Shown: positions 17,448 to 25,864 of the stretch, piece after piece
How the letters are laid out: each line of letters starts with the position of its first letter
Numbering within the stretch: position 1 is the stretch's first letter
Notes under the pieces: model-generated
What the model was told of the DNA's origin: nothing
What the model saw: the letters and a program-made list of their open reading frames with translations, nothing else
The model's database searches: none
Program-made: the position numbers and the translations under genes
NCBI GenBank assembly: GCA_026989275.1
Contig: JALSJQ010000047.1
Span: 1 to 64,000, forward strand
Direction of reading: 5' to 3'
DNA length: 64,000 nt
From: Albidovulum sp.
GTDB lineage: Bacteria; Pseudomonadota; Alphaproteobacteria; Rhodobacterales; Rhodobacteraceae

Positions 17448-17795
17448 ATGCCTCTTTACGAGCACGTCTTCATTGGCCGGCAGGATCTTTCCAACGCCCA
17501 GGCCGAGGGACTGATCGACCATTTCCGCAGCGTTCTCGAGGAGAATGGCGGCAAGGTCCTTCACACCGAATACTGGGGCCTCAAGACGATGGCCTACAAG
17601 ATCAAGAAGAACCGCAAGGGCCATTACGCCTACATGCGCACCGATGCGCCGGCCGAGGCGGTTCAGGAAATGGAGCGTCTCATGCGGCTGCATGACGACG
17701 TTCTGCGGGTTCTGACCGTGCGTGTCGAGAAGCACGAGGAAGGCCCCTCGGTGATGATGCAGTCCCGCGAGCGCCATTCGGACCGGCGCCGCTGA
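17448..17795 (+). CDS. rpsF: 30S ribosomal protein S6
   Basis: This 115-residue S6 starts [20 protein letters not shown] and has the core segment [19 protein letters not shown], ending with a short charged tail. S6 binds S18 and the central domain of 16S rRNA. It opens the rpsF-rpsR-rplI operon, with S18 starting 21 bases later. Confidence 0.97.
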   Translation: MPLYEHVFIGRQDLSNAQAEGLIDHFRSVLEENGGKVLHTEYWGLKTMAYKIKKNRKGHYAYMRTDAPAEAVQEMERLMRLHDDVLRVLTVRVEKHEEGPSVMMQSRERHSDRRR

Positions 17796-17816
17796 GCTTC
17801 AAGGAAGGATAGAGAC

Positions 17817-18044
17817 ATGGCCGCAAGACCGTTTTTCCGCCGTCGCAAGACCTGCCCCTTCTCCGGGGCCAATGCGCCGAAGATCGACTACAAGGACGTC
17901 AAGCTGCTGCAGCGCTACATTTCCGAGCGCGGCAAGATCGTCCCCAGCCGCATCACCGCCGTTTCCGCGAAGAAGCAACGCGAGCTTGCCCGGGCCATCA
18001 AGCGGGCCCGCTACCTCGCCCTTCTTCCCTATGTCGTCAAATAA
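17817..18044 (+). CDS. rpsR: 30S ribosomal protein S18
   Basis: This 75-residue S18 carries the family core [19 protein letters not shown] and the basic [22 protein letters not shown] ending. It is the S6 partner on the 30S platform. AAGGAAGGAT precedes the ATG. The N-terminal CPF motif is present. Confidence 0.97.
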   Translation: MAARPFFRRRKTCPFSGANAPKIDYKDVKLLQRYISERGKIVPSRITAVSAKKQRELARAIKRARYLALLPYVVK

Positions 18045-18056
18045 GGAGCCGGGCCC

Positions 18057-18689
18057 ATGCAAGTCATTCTGCTGGAGAGGGTCGCCAAGCTCGGCCAGAT
18101 GGGCGATGTCGTCAACGTGAAGGACGGCTTTGCCCGCAACTACCTGCTGCCCCAGGGCAAGGCGCTGCGCGCGACCCCCGAGAACATCCGCCGTTTCGAG
18201 GAGCAGAAGGCCCAGCTCGAGGCCCGCAACCTCGAGCTCAGGCGCGAGGCCGAGGCCGTGGCCGAGAAGCTCGACGGCAAGCAGTTCGTCATCATCCGCG
18301 CCGCGGCCGACACCGGCGCGCTCTACGGCTCCGTCACCGCCCGTGACATCGCCAACGCAATGACCGAAGACGGCTTCACCGTCGATCGCCGCCAGGTGAC
18401 GATCGACCGGCCGATCAAGGAACTCGGCCTGCACGAGATCACCGTTCGCCTCCACCCCGAAGTCGAGGTGACGGTGGTGGCCAATGTCGCCCGCAACGAG
18501 GAAGAGGCGAAGATCCAGTCCGAGGGCAAGTCGGTGCAGCAGCTCGCTGCCGAGGCCGAGGCGGCCGCCGAGCTCGAGATGGCCGAACTGTTCGAGGACA
18601 TCGGCGCCGCCGCCCTCGACGAGGAGGGCTCGGAAGCCCCGGCCGCCGAAGCCGCCTCCGGGGAAGGCGACGAAGAGAAGGAAGGCTGA
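18057..18689 (+). CDS. rplI: 50S ribosomal protein L9 with acidic C-terminal extension
   Basis: The 210-residue protein begins [20 protein letters not shown] with the N-terminal rRNA-binding domain ([14 protein letters not shown]) and the C-terminal domain up to about residue 150. The remaining 60 residues are Ala/Glu-rich and strongly acidic, longer than the roughly 150-residue E. coli L9 but a common alphaproteobacterial feature. A GC-rich hairpin follows 31 bases after the stop. Confidence 0.96.
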   Translation: MQVILLERVAKLGQMGDVVNVKDGFARNYLLPQGKALRATPENIRRFEEQKAQLEARNLELRREAEAVAEKLDGKQFVIIRAAADTGALYGSVTARDIANAMTEDGFTVDRRQVTIDRPIKELGLHEITVRLHPEVEVTVVANVARNEEEAKIQSEGKSVQQLAAEAEAAAELEMAELFEDIGAAALDEEGSEAPAAEAASGEGDEEKEG

Positions 18690-18720
18690 GGCGCCGTCGT
18701 CGGCAGACCGGACTAACAGG

Positions 18721-18744
18721 GGGCCGCCGCATCGCCGGCGGCCC
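18721..18744 (+). terminator. Hairpin terminator after rplI
   Basis: A 9-bp GC stem (GGGCCGCCG / CGGCGGCCC) with a 6-nt loop ends the ribosomal operon. There is no T-run, so it may act with Rho or mainly stabilise the 3' end. Confidence 0.6.
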
Positions 18745-19123
18745 TCGTCATGTGCAGGGGCATGTCCGGCAGGGTGGGCACCGCTGCGATCGGCACGCGG
18801 CGCCGTCCGGCGGCGGCTGCGGCCGGCTCTCTCGTGAAGCGCGGTGCCGATGCACGCTTCGCGAGACGGGAACGGCCAAGAGCCGTCCCCGTCGGGCAGG
18901 GACGCCTCGCCGGAAGCCCGTCGCTCGGGAGAGGGCCGGTCCGGGAACCCTGCCGGGCAAGCGATGACGAGGGCCGGCGCGTCTGCCACGAAGGCGGAGG
19001 AAGACGGCGTGCCCCGAGGGCCGCACGGTCTGACGGCGCGGCGCGCCCATGACCTGTGAGAGTCTCGCCCCCCGTCGCGCGCTCCCCGTCTCGCACCGCC
19101 CGGCGCGCTGCCTTGCGCTCCCC
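18745..19123. other. Convergent intergenic region between rplI and the ior gene
   Basis: No gene is visible in these 379 bases. It receives transcripts from both sides. I see no family motif in any frame. Confidence 0.5.
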
Positions 19124-22100
19124 TCAGGCCGCCGCTTCGCGGAGCGCCTGCCGGAGACGGGCGAGAGCGGCATCGGCCAGCGGCTTCTCGCGGGCGATGG
19201 CGGCGCGCTTGACCGGGCCGAAGCCGCGCATCCGTGCGGGCGCCGAGAGGATGGCGCGGATCTCCTCCGCGTGCTCCGGCCGCCAGAGTGCCGGCAGTTC
19301 CTTGAGCAGGGCGGCATACCAGGCGATCAGCGCCCGTTCCTCGCGCCGCTCGGTGGTGTGACCGAAGGGGTCGAACGGCGTGCCCCGCAACCGCCTGAGC
19401 CGGGCGAGCACCTTCATCCCCCACCACATCGGTCGGCCGAATGCCCGCTTGGCCGGGCGGCCGCGACTGTCCCTGCCCGCGGGCAGGAGCGGCGGGGCCA
19501 TGTGCCAGCGGACCCGGAAGTCGCCTTCCACCCCCTCGAACAGGGTGGCGATCTCGTCGAGGAAACCGGTTTCGGTATGGAGCCGGGCCACCTCGTATTC
19601 GTCCTTGTAGCTCATCAGCCGGAAGAGCCCGTCGGCCGCGAGGCGCACGAGATCTTCGGGCGCATCCTCGGGCAGGGCTTCGGCGAAGGCCGCGATCCGC
19701 CGCTCGTAGAGCGCTGCCCAGCCCTCGTTCTGGTAATCGGTCAGGAACCGGGTGCGGCGGGCGATGAAGGCGGCGAGATCCTCCTCCGCAGGCGGCGTCA
19801 CCCCGCCCAGGGCGTCGGCCAGCCGCTCGGGCGCCGCCGCCAGCACGCGGCCGATGGCGAAGGCGGCGCGATTGCCCTCGATCGCCACCCCGTTGAGCCG
19901 GATCGCCTCCAGGAGCGCCGCTTCCGAGACCGGCACCAGCCCCAGCTGCCAGGCATGGCCCAGCATGACGACATTGGCGAAGACGCCGTCTCCGAGGAGC
20001 GTCTCGGCCGCCTTCTTGGCATCGGTCGTCGCGAGGTTTCCCTCCCCGATCACCTCGGCGATCCGGGTGATCCGCGTCTCCTTCTCGAGCGAGGCGGTCG
20101 GGTCGAGCACCATCTCGCCGGTGGGGATCTCGGCGCTGTTGAGCGCCATGCGCGTGCCGCGCCGGTAGTGCCGCGAGGCCTTGGGCGAGGACGCCACCAC
20201 CAGGTCGCAGGCGATGACGGCATCGGCCGCCGCCTCGTCGATCCCGACCTGCTGCACCGCGTCGGGCGCGGTGCCGATCCGCACATGGGAGAGCACCGTG
20301 CCGAATTTCTGGGCGAAGCCGGTGAAGTCGAGCACCGATGCGCCGCGCCCCTCGAGATGGGCGGCCATGGTGATCAGCTGGCCGACGGTGACGACGCCGG
20401 TGCCGCCCACCCCGCCGACGAGCAGGTTCCACGTTCCGCCGTCCTGCGCATTCCACAGCGGCGTCGCCGGCGGCAGGTCGGCGAGGAGCCGGTTCATGTC
20501 GAGCCGGGCCGCCCGCGGCTTGCGCCGTCGCGCCCCTTCCACCGTCACCATGGCCGGGCAGAACCCTTCGAGGCAGGCGAAATCCTTGTTGCAGCTCGAC
20601 AGGTTGATCTGCCGCTTGCGACCGAAGGGCGTCTCGAGAGGTTCGATCGAGAGGCAGTTCGAGGCCTTCGCGCAGTCGCCGCAGCCTTCGCAGACCGCCG
20701 GGTTGATCCATACGAAGCGCGGCGGATCCTCGGCCTTGCCGCGCTTGCGCCGGCGCCTGAGCTCGGTGGCGCAGGGCTGGACGTAGATCAGCACGCTCAC
20801 CCCGTCGATCTCGCGCAGCTCCTCCTGAACCGGGATCAGCTCGCGTCGATGGTGGAAGGTGACACGCGCGGGAAACTCCTCCGGGCGGATGCGCGCAAGA
20901 TCGTCGGTGACGACGGCGATGCGTTCCACGCCCTCGGCCCGGGCGACATGGGCCACCGCCGCCGGGGTGAGGGGGCCGTCCACCGGCTGGCCGCCGGTCA
21001 TCGCCACCGCATCGTTGAACAGGATCTTGAAGGTGACGTTGGCGCCGGCGGCGATCGCCTGGCGCAGGGCGAGGGAGCCCGAATGATACCAGGTGCCTTC
21101 GCCCATGTTCTGGAAGAAATGCCGCCGTCCGGCGAAACGCTGACGGAAGGAGCCGGGAACGCCCTCGGCGCCCATATGGGCGAAGCCGCCGGTGTTGCGG
21201 TCCATCCACGAGGCCATGACGTGGCAGCCGATCCCCGAGATCGCCCGCGAACCCTCGGGCAGGCGGGTCGAGGTGCCGTGGGGGCAGCCGGAGCAGAACC
21301 AGGGCGTGCGCGTCGCGCCGGGCACGAGGATCTCGCGCGGCTTCTCTGCGAGGATGGCGTCGGCCTTTTCCACCAGCCGTTCCCGCGGGAAGAAACGGTC
21401 GAGCCGGCGGGCGACGAGCGGCAGCAGCAGCCGCGGCGAGAGCTCCCCCGTCCAGGGCACGAGCGGCTCCATCCTCTCGTCGAACTTGCCGACCATGCGC
21501 TCGGGCTTCGCGCCGGGCCAGTCGTAGAAATATTCCTTGAGCTGGCTCTCGACGATGCCGCGCTTCTCCTCGATCACCATCACCTCGGCCTTGCCGCGCA
21601 CGAAGGCGAGCGCCTGTTCGCGCGCGAGCGGCCAGACCATGCCGACCTTGTGGATGTCGATGCCGAGCGTGCGCAGCTTCTCGTCGGTGAGACCGAGGAG
21701 ACGCAGTGCCTCCATCAGGTCGAGATGGGCCTTGCCGACGGTGACGAAGCCGAAGGGCGCCTCGGGCAGGGCGAGAAGCGTGCGGTCGATCGGGTTGGCC
21801 TCGGCGAAGGCCCGCACCGCGAGAAGCTTCTTTGCCATGCGCGTCTCGATCTCGGTCGATGGCGGATCGACGAGGCGGATGGCAAGCTCGGCCGGGTCGA
21901 AGGGCAGGGGCGGCGAGACGAAGCGCCGCGGCCGCGGCAGTTCGAGCGAACGGGCCGATTCGACCACTTCCGACACCGCCTTGAAGCCGACCCATGTCGA
22001 GGAGAAGCGGGAGAGGGCGAAACCGTATTCGCCGAATTCGAGATATTCGGCCACCGAGGCCGGATGCAGCACCGGCATGAACCAGGAGAGGAACACGGCA

Positions 22101-22594
22101 TCCGACTGATGGGGCATGGAGGAAGAGACGCAACCGTGGTCGTCGCCCGCCACCACCAGCACGCCGCTCTTCGGTCCGGTGCCGTAGGCGTTGCCGTGGC
22201 GCAGCGCGTCTCCCGAACGATCGACGCCGGGGCCCTTGCCATACCACATCGCGAACACGCCCTCGATATCGGCGCCGGGTTCGAGATGGGCCTGCTGGGC
22301 TCCGAGCACGGCGGCGGCGCCCATGTCCTCGTTGATGGCCGGCACGAAGTCGATGCGGTGTGCCGCGAGAAGCTCCTTCGCGCGCCACATCTCGAGATCG
22401 AGCCCCCCGAGGGGCGAGCCGCGATAGCCGGAAACGAAGCCCGCCGTGTTCCAGCCGCGCGCCGCGTGGCGGCGCGCCTCGTCGATCATGATGCGGGTGA
22501 GGGCCTGCGTGCCGGTCAGGAAGACGCGGCCTTCGCTGCGGGTGAAGCGGTCCTCGAGCCGGTAGCGCGCCAGGGCGCGATCATGGCGTGACAT
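19124..22594 (-). CDS. Indolepyruvate ferredoxin oxidoreductase, fused alpha-gamma subunits
   Basis: This 1156-residue enzyme oxidatively decarboxylates indolepyruvate and other aryl 2-oxoacids to acyl-CoA with ferredoxin as acceptor. The N-terminal pyrimidine-binding region (FVSGYRGSPLGGLD) is followed by the TPP domain (WFCSGCPHGTST near 430). A 4Fe-4S segment lies near 635-665 (CEGCGDC, SCNKDFACLEGFC), and the C-terminal gamma domain starts with GGVGGTGVVTVGQLI near 733. The single-chain architecture is known in proteobacteria. It works in aromatic amino-acid catabolism. The divergent Lrp-type gene across a 155-base gap is its likely regulator. GGGGAGA precedes the ATG at 22594; the upstream in-frame ATG has no such support. 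Confidence 0.93.
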   Translation of the reverse strand: MSRHDRALARYRLEDRFTRSEGRVFLTGTQALTRIMIDEARRHAARGWNTAGFVSGYRGSPLGGLDLEMWRAKELLAAHRIDFVPAINEDMGAAAVLGAQQAHLEPGADIEGVFAMWYGKGPGVDRSGDALRHGNAYGTGPKSGVLVVAGDDHGCVSSSMPHQSDAVFLSWFMPVLHPASVAEYLEFGEYGFALSRFSSTWVGFKAVSEVVESARSLELPRPRRFVSPPLPFDPAELAIRLVDPPSTEIETRMAKKLLAVRAFAEANPIDRTLLALPEAPFGFVTVGKAHLDLMEALRLLGLTDEKLRTLGIDIHKVGMVWPLAREQALAFVRGKAEVMVIEEKRGIVESQLKEYFYDWPGAKPERMVGKFDERMEPLVPWTGELSPRLLLPLVARRLDRFFPRERLVEKADAILAEKPREILVPGATRTPWFCSGCPHGTSTRLPEGSRAISGIGCHVMASWMDRNTGGFAHMGAEGVPGSFRQRFAGRRHFFQNMGEGTWYHSGSLALRQAIAAGANVTFKILFNDAVAMTGGQPVDGPLTPAAVAHVARAEGVERIAVVTDDLARIRPEEFPARVTFHHRRELIPVQEELREIDGVSVLIYVQPCATELRRRRKRGKAEDPPRFVWINPAVCEGCGDCAKASNCLSIEPLETPFGRKRQINLSSCNKDFACLEGFCPAMVTVEGARRRKPRAARLDMNRLLADLPPATPLWNAQDGGTWNLLVGGVGGTGVVTVGQLITMAAHLEGRGASVLDFTGFAQKFGTVLSHVRIGTAPDAVQQVGIDEAAADAVIACDLVVASSPKASRHYRRGTRMALNSAEIPTGEMVLDPTASLEKETRITRIAEVIGEGNLATTDAKKAAETLLGDGVFANVVMLGHAWQLGLVPVSEAALLEAIRLNGVAIEGNRAAFAIGRVLAAAPERLADALGGVTPPAEEDLAAFIARRTRFLTDYQNEGWAALYERRIAAFAEALPEDAPEDLVRLAADGLFRLMSYKDEYEVARLHTETGFLDEIATLFEGVEGDFRVRWHMAPPLLPAGRDSRGRPAKRAFGRPMWWGMKVLARLRRLRGTPFDPFGHTTERREERALIAWYAALLKELPALWRPEHAEEIRAILSAPARMRGFGPVKRAAIAREKPLADAALARLRQALREAAA

Positions 22595-22635
22595 GGCGAT
22601 CTCCCCTTTCTTCGGGGGAATCATGCCGCACACCT

Positions 22636-22712
22636 GGCGAAATATCCCTTCATTCTTGCGGAATATGCCCAAAAGTGCGAGATTTAGTTTCGCCATTTGG
22701 CGGAAAAGCGAA
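22636..22712. promoter_or_regulatory. Phased GCGRAAA-type repeats between ior and lrp genes
   Basis: This AT-richer stretch contains related elements GCGAAATAT (22637), GCGGAATAT (22658), GCGAGATTT (22677) and GCGGAAAAG (22700), spaced 21, 19 and 23 bases, about two helical turns each. A CGCC-ATTT-GGCG dyad lies at 22691-22702. Such face-of-the-helix spacing is what an octameric Lrp-type regulator would bind. Which protein binds is inferred. Confidence 0.5.
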
Positions 22713-22749
22713 AATGTTTTTCGCAGATCGAGCGGATCGTGGAGGCGCG

Positions 22750-23199
22750 ATGATCGAGATCGACGACATGGACCGCAGGATCCTCGCCGCGCTCGAGGCC
22801 GACAGCCGCCTCTCCCATGCCGAGATCGGGGCGCGGATCGGCCTGTCGGCCTCGTCGGTGTGGCGGCGGGTGAAGGCGCTCGAGGCGGCCGGGGTCATCA
22901 CCCGTTATGCCGCCATCCTCGACCCGGCGAAGACGGGTAGAGGCTTTCAGGCGATCGTCGCGGTGGAGATGCGGCGCCACGATCAGGCCAAGGTCAGGGC
23001 CTTCGAGGCGGCCTTGCGCTCCCATCCGGCAATTCTGGCCGCCTGGGCGACGACCGGCACGGCCGACTACCATTTGCGCGTCGCCTGTGCCTCGATCGAG
23101 GACTACAACCGCTTTCTCGACGAATTCCTCTTTCGTCAGCCGGCGGTGCAGTCGGCCCAGACCCATGTCGTCCTGCGGGAGATCCGCCCCTGTCCGTGA
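22750..23199 (+). CDS. Lrp/AsnC family transcriptional regulator
   Basis: The 149-residue protein has the N-terminal helix-turn-helix (IDDMDRRILAALEADSRLSHAEIGARIGLSASSVWRRVKAL) and the C-terminal RAM ligand domain with GTADYHLRVACASIEDYNRFLDEFL. Regulators of this kind respond to amino acids and often control a divergent catabolic gene. Here the divergent neighbour is the indolepyruvate oxidoreductase, so an aromatic amino acid or its 2-oxo acid is the likely ligand (inference). Weak GGAGGCGCG lies directly before the ATG. Confidence 0.92.
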   Translation: MIEIDDMDRRILAALEADSRLSHAEIGARIGLSASSVWRRVKALEAAGVITRYAAILDPAKTGRGFQAIVAVEMRRHDQAKVRAFEAALRSHPAILAAWATTGTADYHLRVACASIEDYNRFLDEFLFRQPAVQSAQTHVVLREIRPCP

Positions 23200-23430
23200 G
23201 GGGGTTGCCGGTGTCGGCCGCCTGCCGCTCTGTCTGTCCGACCGCCCGCAAGGAAGGACAGAGGGAGGCGCCGCCGGGTGGGGCGGTGGCGCGCTTCACG
23301 CGCAAGGGAGAGCAGCGAGCGCCTCGTCCGTGTCGGGGTGCCCCGGAGCGCTCCTGCCCGCGAGGGTGCGCCTGCCGGGAGGGTGGCGTTGTGGGGCCCG
23401 CCGGGCGACCCCTCCCGCTTGCGGAACTCC

Positions 23431-24282
23431 TCAGTCTCGAGGGGGGATGCCGCCGATCCGTTCGGTGATCTCGCGGGCCGCGGCCCGCACGCGGGGCGCG
23501 ATTTCCTCGATCCGGTCGTCAGTGAGCCGCACGCTCGGCCCCGAGATCGACACGCCGGCCACCGCCTCGCCATGGGCGTTGTGGATCGTCGCGGCGACGC
23601 AGCGCATGCCCAGGTGATGCTCCTCGTTGTCGAAGGACCAGCCGCGCGCGCGGGTTCGGGCGAGGTCCTCGAAGAGCCGCCCCGGCGTCGTGATGGTGTT
23701 GGTCGTGAAGGCCGGCAGCCCGGTGCGCTGGAGAATGCGGCGGATCTCCTCCTCCGTTATCTCCGCCATCAGCGCCTTGCCGATACCCGAAGCGTGCATC
23801 GGCGTGCGGGTGCCGGCACGGAAGAAGGCGCGGATCGGTTGCGGTGTCTCCACCTGGCTGACGAAGACCACATGGCCGTTCTCGGCGATGGCAAGGTTGG
23901 CGGTCTCGCCGGTTTCCTCCATCAGCCGGCGCAGGATGCCGCGCGCGGCCTCGACGAGATTGGTGTGGGCGAGAAAGGCCGAGCCGGTGCGGAAGGCCTC
24001 GACGCCGATGCTCCAGCGCTGACTGGCGGCATCGAGGCAGACGAAGCCGTGCCGGGCGAGGGTGTCGAGCAGCCGATGGGCGGTGGAAGGCGGCATGCCG
24101 AGGGTCATCGAGATGTCCGAGAGGATCATCGGGCCATGGCGGCCGAGAGCCTCGAGAATCGACAGGCCGCGGTCGAGAGCCTGAACGGTGCCGCCACCCT
24201 CGCGACTCGTGCCGCTGCCGCGCGGCCGGCCCCGCCGACGCCTGGTGGTGTTGCCCGTCTCCGTGGTGTTGCCCGTATCCAA
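23431..24282 (-). CDS. bhcR: IclR-family regulator of the beta-hydroxyaspartate cycle cluster
   Basis: This protein of about 283 residues has an IclR winged helix (TVQALDRGLSILEALGRHGPM, then MTLGMPPSTAHRLLDTLARHGFV) and the effector domain (GIGKALMAEITEEEI, RARGWSFDNEEHHLGMRCVAA, GVSISGPSVRLTDDRI). It is divergent from bhcABCD, the arrangement known for bhcR, which in Paracoccus binds the bhc promoter with glyoxylate as effector. The start is unusual: the TTG at 24282 follows AAAGGAGAGGCGGG and gives MDTGNTTETGNTTRRRRGRPRG, while upstream ATGs (24396) lack a ribosome-binding site and would add an uncharacteristic tail. Confidence 0.88.
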   Translation of the reverse strand: MDTGNTTETGNTTRRRRGRPRGSGTSREGGGTVQALDRGLSILEALGRHGPMILSDISMTLGMPPSTAHRLLDTLARHGFVCLDAASQRWSIGVEAFRTGSAFLAHTNLVEAARGILRRLMEETGETANLAIAENGHVVFVSQVETPQPIRAFFRAGTRTPMHASGIGKALMAEITEEEIRRILQRTGLPAFTTNTITTPGRLFEDLARTRARGWSFDNEEHHLGMRCVAATIHNAHGEAVAGVSISGPSVRLTDDRIEEIAPRVRAAAREITERIGGIPPRD

Positions 24283-24478
24283 CCCGCCTCTCCTTTCCGC
24301 CGTCCCCTGCCCGTCGTCCTCGCCCGTCGCCCCCTGTCCGCCGCTTCGTTCGCCTAGGGCGGGTTCGCGGCGGGGATTCGCGCCCGGTGGACACATCCCC
24401 GCTTTTATTTCCAACCAGGCGAGAGGGCAATGGAAATCTTCATCAGTTTGAAATATAATGAGAAACCGCCGGTTCAGA

Positions 24479-24505
24479 TTTTTTTGGAAAATATTTCCGA
24501 AAAAA
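24479..24505. promoter_or_regulatory. Candidate BhcR operator (IclR-type palindrome)
   Basis: The core TGGAAAATATTTCCG (24485-24499) matches the E. coli IclR consensus TGGAAATNATTTCCA at 13 of 15 positions. Flanking T and A runs extend the dyad. It lies directly before the candidate -35 of bhcA. Separate half-sites (ATTTCCA near 24411, TGGAAAT near 24432) lie closer to bhcR. Confidence 0.6.
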
Positions 24506-24533
24506 TTGCAATGGGGCCGTGATGCGCTAAGAT
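24506..24533 (+). promoter_or_regulatory. Candidate bhcA promoter
   Basis: TTGCAA at 24506-24511 and TAAGAT at 24528-24533 are separated by 16 bases, with the palindrome abutting the -35. The predicted start would give a leader of about 75 bases before the bhcA ATG. Confidence 0.4.
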
Positions 24534-24616
24534 GGGCGGGCATACGAAAGCCGGGGCGTTGCAGACCCTGCCGTTGCGTCGGGCCCGGCGCCCTCAAGAA
24601 GACGGATCAAGGACAC

Positions 24617-25825
24617 ATGCCCCATCATCGCGCCCCCGCCTGGCACAACCCGGTCTTCATCCCCGGCCCGACCAATCTGCCGGAAGCGCTGCGCAAGGCG
24701 GTGGACATGCCGACGATCGATCACCGCTCGACGGCCTTTCCCGAAATCCTGCATCCGACGCTCGAGATGGTGCGGCAGGTGCTTCGCGGCAGAGCGGCCG
24801 AAGTGTTCCTGTTCGCCGGCACCGGCACGCTTGGCTGGGAGGCGGCCATCACCAACACGCTGTCGCCCGGCGACAGGGTGCTGGCCTGCGAGAACGGGAT
24901 GTTTTCCCGCAAGTGGATCGACATGTGCCGGCGGCACGGGCTCGAGGTCGAGGAGATTCGCGTGCCCTGGGGAGAGGCGATCCCGGCCGCGCGGATGGGC
25001 GAGATCCTCGCCGAAGACCGCGAGCGGCGCATCCGCGCGGTGCTTGCCACCCACAACGAGACGGCGACGGGCGTGCGTTCGGACATCGCCGCCATCCGCG
25101 CGGTGCTCGATGCGGCGGACCACCCGGCGCTTCTGATGGTGGACGGCGTCAGTTCGATCGCCTCGATGCCCTTCGAGATGGACGCCTGGGGCGTGGACGT
25201 GGCGGTGACCGGATCGCAGAAAGGATTCATGCTGCCTGCGGGGCTGGCCATCGTCGCCTTCTCGCAGAAGGCGCTGGCGATGCTCGAGGCGGCGAGGTTG
25301 CCCCGCACCTATTATGACATTCGCGACATGCGTGCGGCCTATCCTGCCGGGGGCTATCCCTACACGCCGCCCCTGGGGCTCATCAACGGCTTGCGGGCGT
25401 CTTGCGAGATGCTGCTTGCGGAGGGGCTCGACAACGTCTTCGCCCGCCACCGCCGCATTGCCGAAGGGGTGCGCCGGGCCGTCGATGCCTGGGGGATGCC
25501 GCTCTGCGCCGCCAGCCGGAACGTCGCCTCGGATACGGTGACGGCGATCCGCACGCCCGAGGGGTTCGACGCGAACCGCATCGTCGGCCGCGCGGCCGAA
25601 GTCTATCATGTCGCCTTCGGTGCCGGGTTGGGAGAGGTGGCGGGCAGGGTTTTCCGCATCGGTCATCTGGGGCTGATGAGCGAGGCGATGGCGCTGTCGG
25701 GCATCGCCACGGCCGAGATGGTGATGGTCGATCTCGGCCTGCCGGTCACGTTGGGGGCGGGCGTGGCGGCGGCGCAGGACTACTGGCGCAGGACCCTGCC
25801 CGAAGCGCTGCGCATGGCGGCCTGA
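24617..25825 (+). CDS. bhcA: Aspartate-glyoxylate aminotransferase (BhcA), class-V PLP enzyme
   Basis: BhcA transfers the amino group of aspartate to glyoxylate, giving glycine and oxaloacetate, the entry and exit step of the beta-hydroxyaspartate cycle. The 402-residue class-V aminotransferase opens NPVFIPGPTNLPEALRKA, has FAGTGTLGWEAAI near 67, the PLP-pyridine Asp176 in LMVDGVSSIASMP and the Schiff-base Lys202 in VTGSQKGFMLPAG. Alone it could pass as a serine-glyoxylate aminotransferase. The following bhcBCD genes and the divergent bhcR make BhcA far more likely. AAGGA precedes the ATG by five bases; upstream in-frame starts overlap the promoter region. Confidence 0.9.
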   Translation: MPHHRAPAWHNPVFIPGPTNLPEALRKAVDMPTIDHRSTAFPEILHPTLEMVRQVLRGRAAEVFLFAGTGTLGWEAAITNTLSPGDRVLACENGMFSRKWIDMCRRHGLEVEEIRVPWGEAIPAARMGEILAEDRERRIRAVLATHNETATGVRSDIAAIRAVLDAADHPALLMVDGVSSIASMPFEMDAWGVDVAVTGSQKGFMLPAGLAIVAFSQKALAMLEAARLPRTYYDIRDMRAAYPAGGYPYTPPLGLINGLRASCEMLLAEGLDNVFARHRRIAEGVRRAVDAWGMPLCAASRNVASDTVTAIRTPEGFDANRIVGRAAEVYHVAFGAGLGEVAGRVFRIGHLGLMSEAMALSGIATAEMVMVDLGLPVTLGAGVAAAQDYWRRTLPEALRMAA

Positions 25826-25864
25826 GGCGGTGCGGGAGGAGCGGATGCAGGAGGAGGGGGCAGC

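Noticed and set aside
17799-22591. Very long open frames on both strands (over 1100 codons each) overlapping rplI, rpsR and the ior gene.
   Set aside because: Their translations are Arg/Gly/Pro-rich with no family motif; the ior frame itself carries clear iron-sulfur and TPP motifs.
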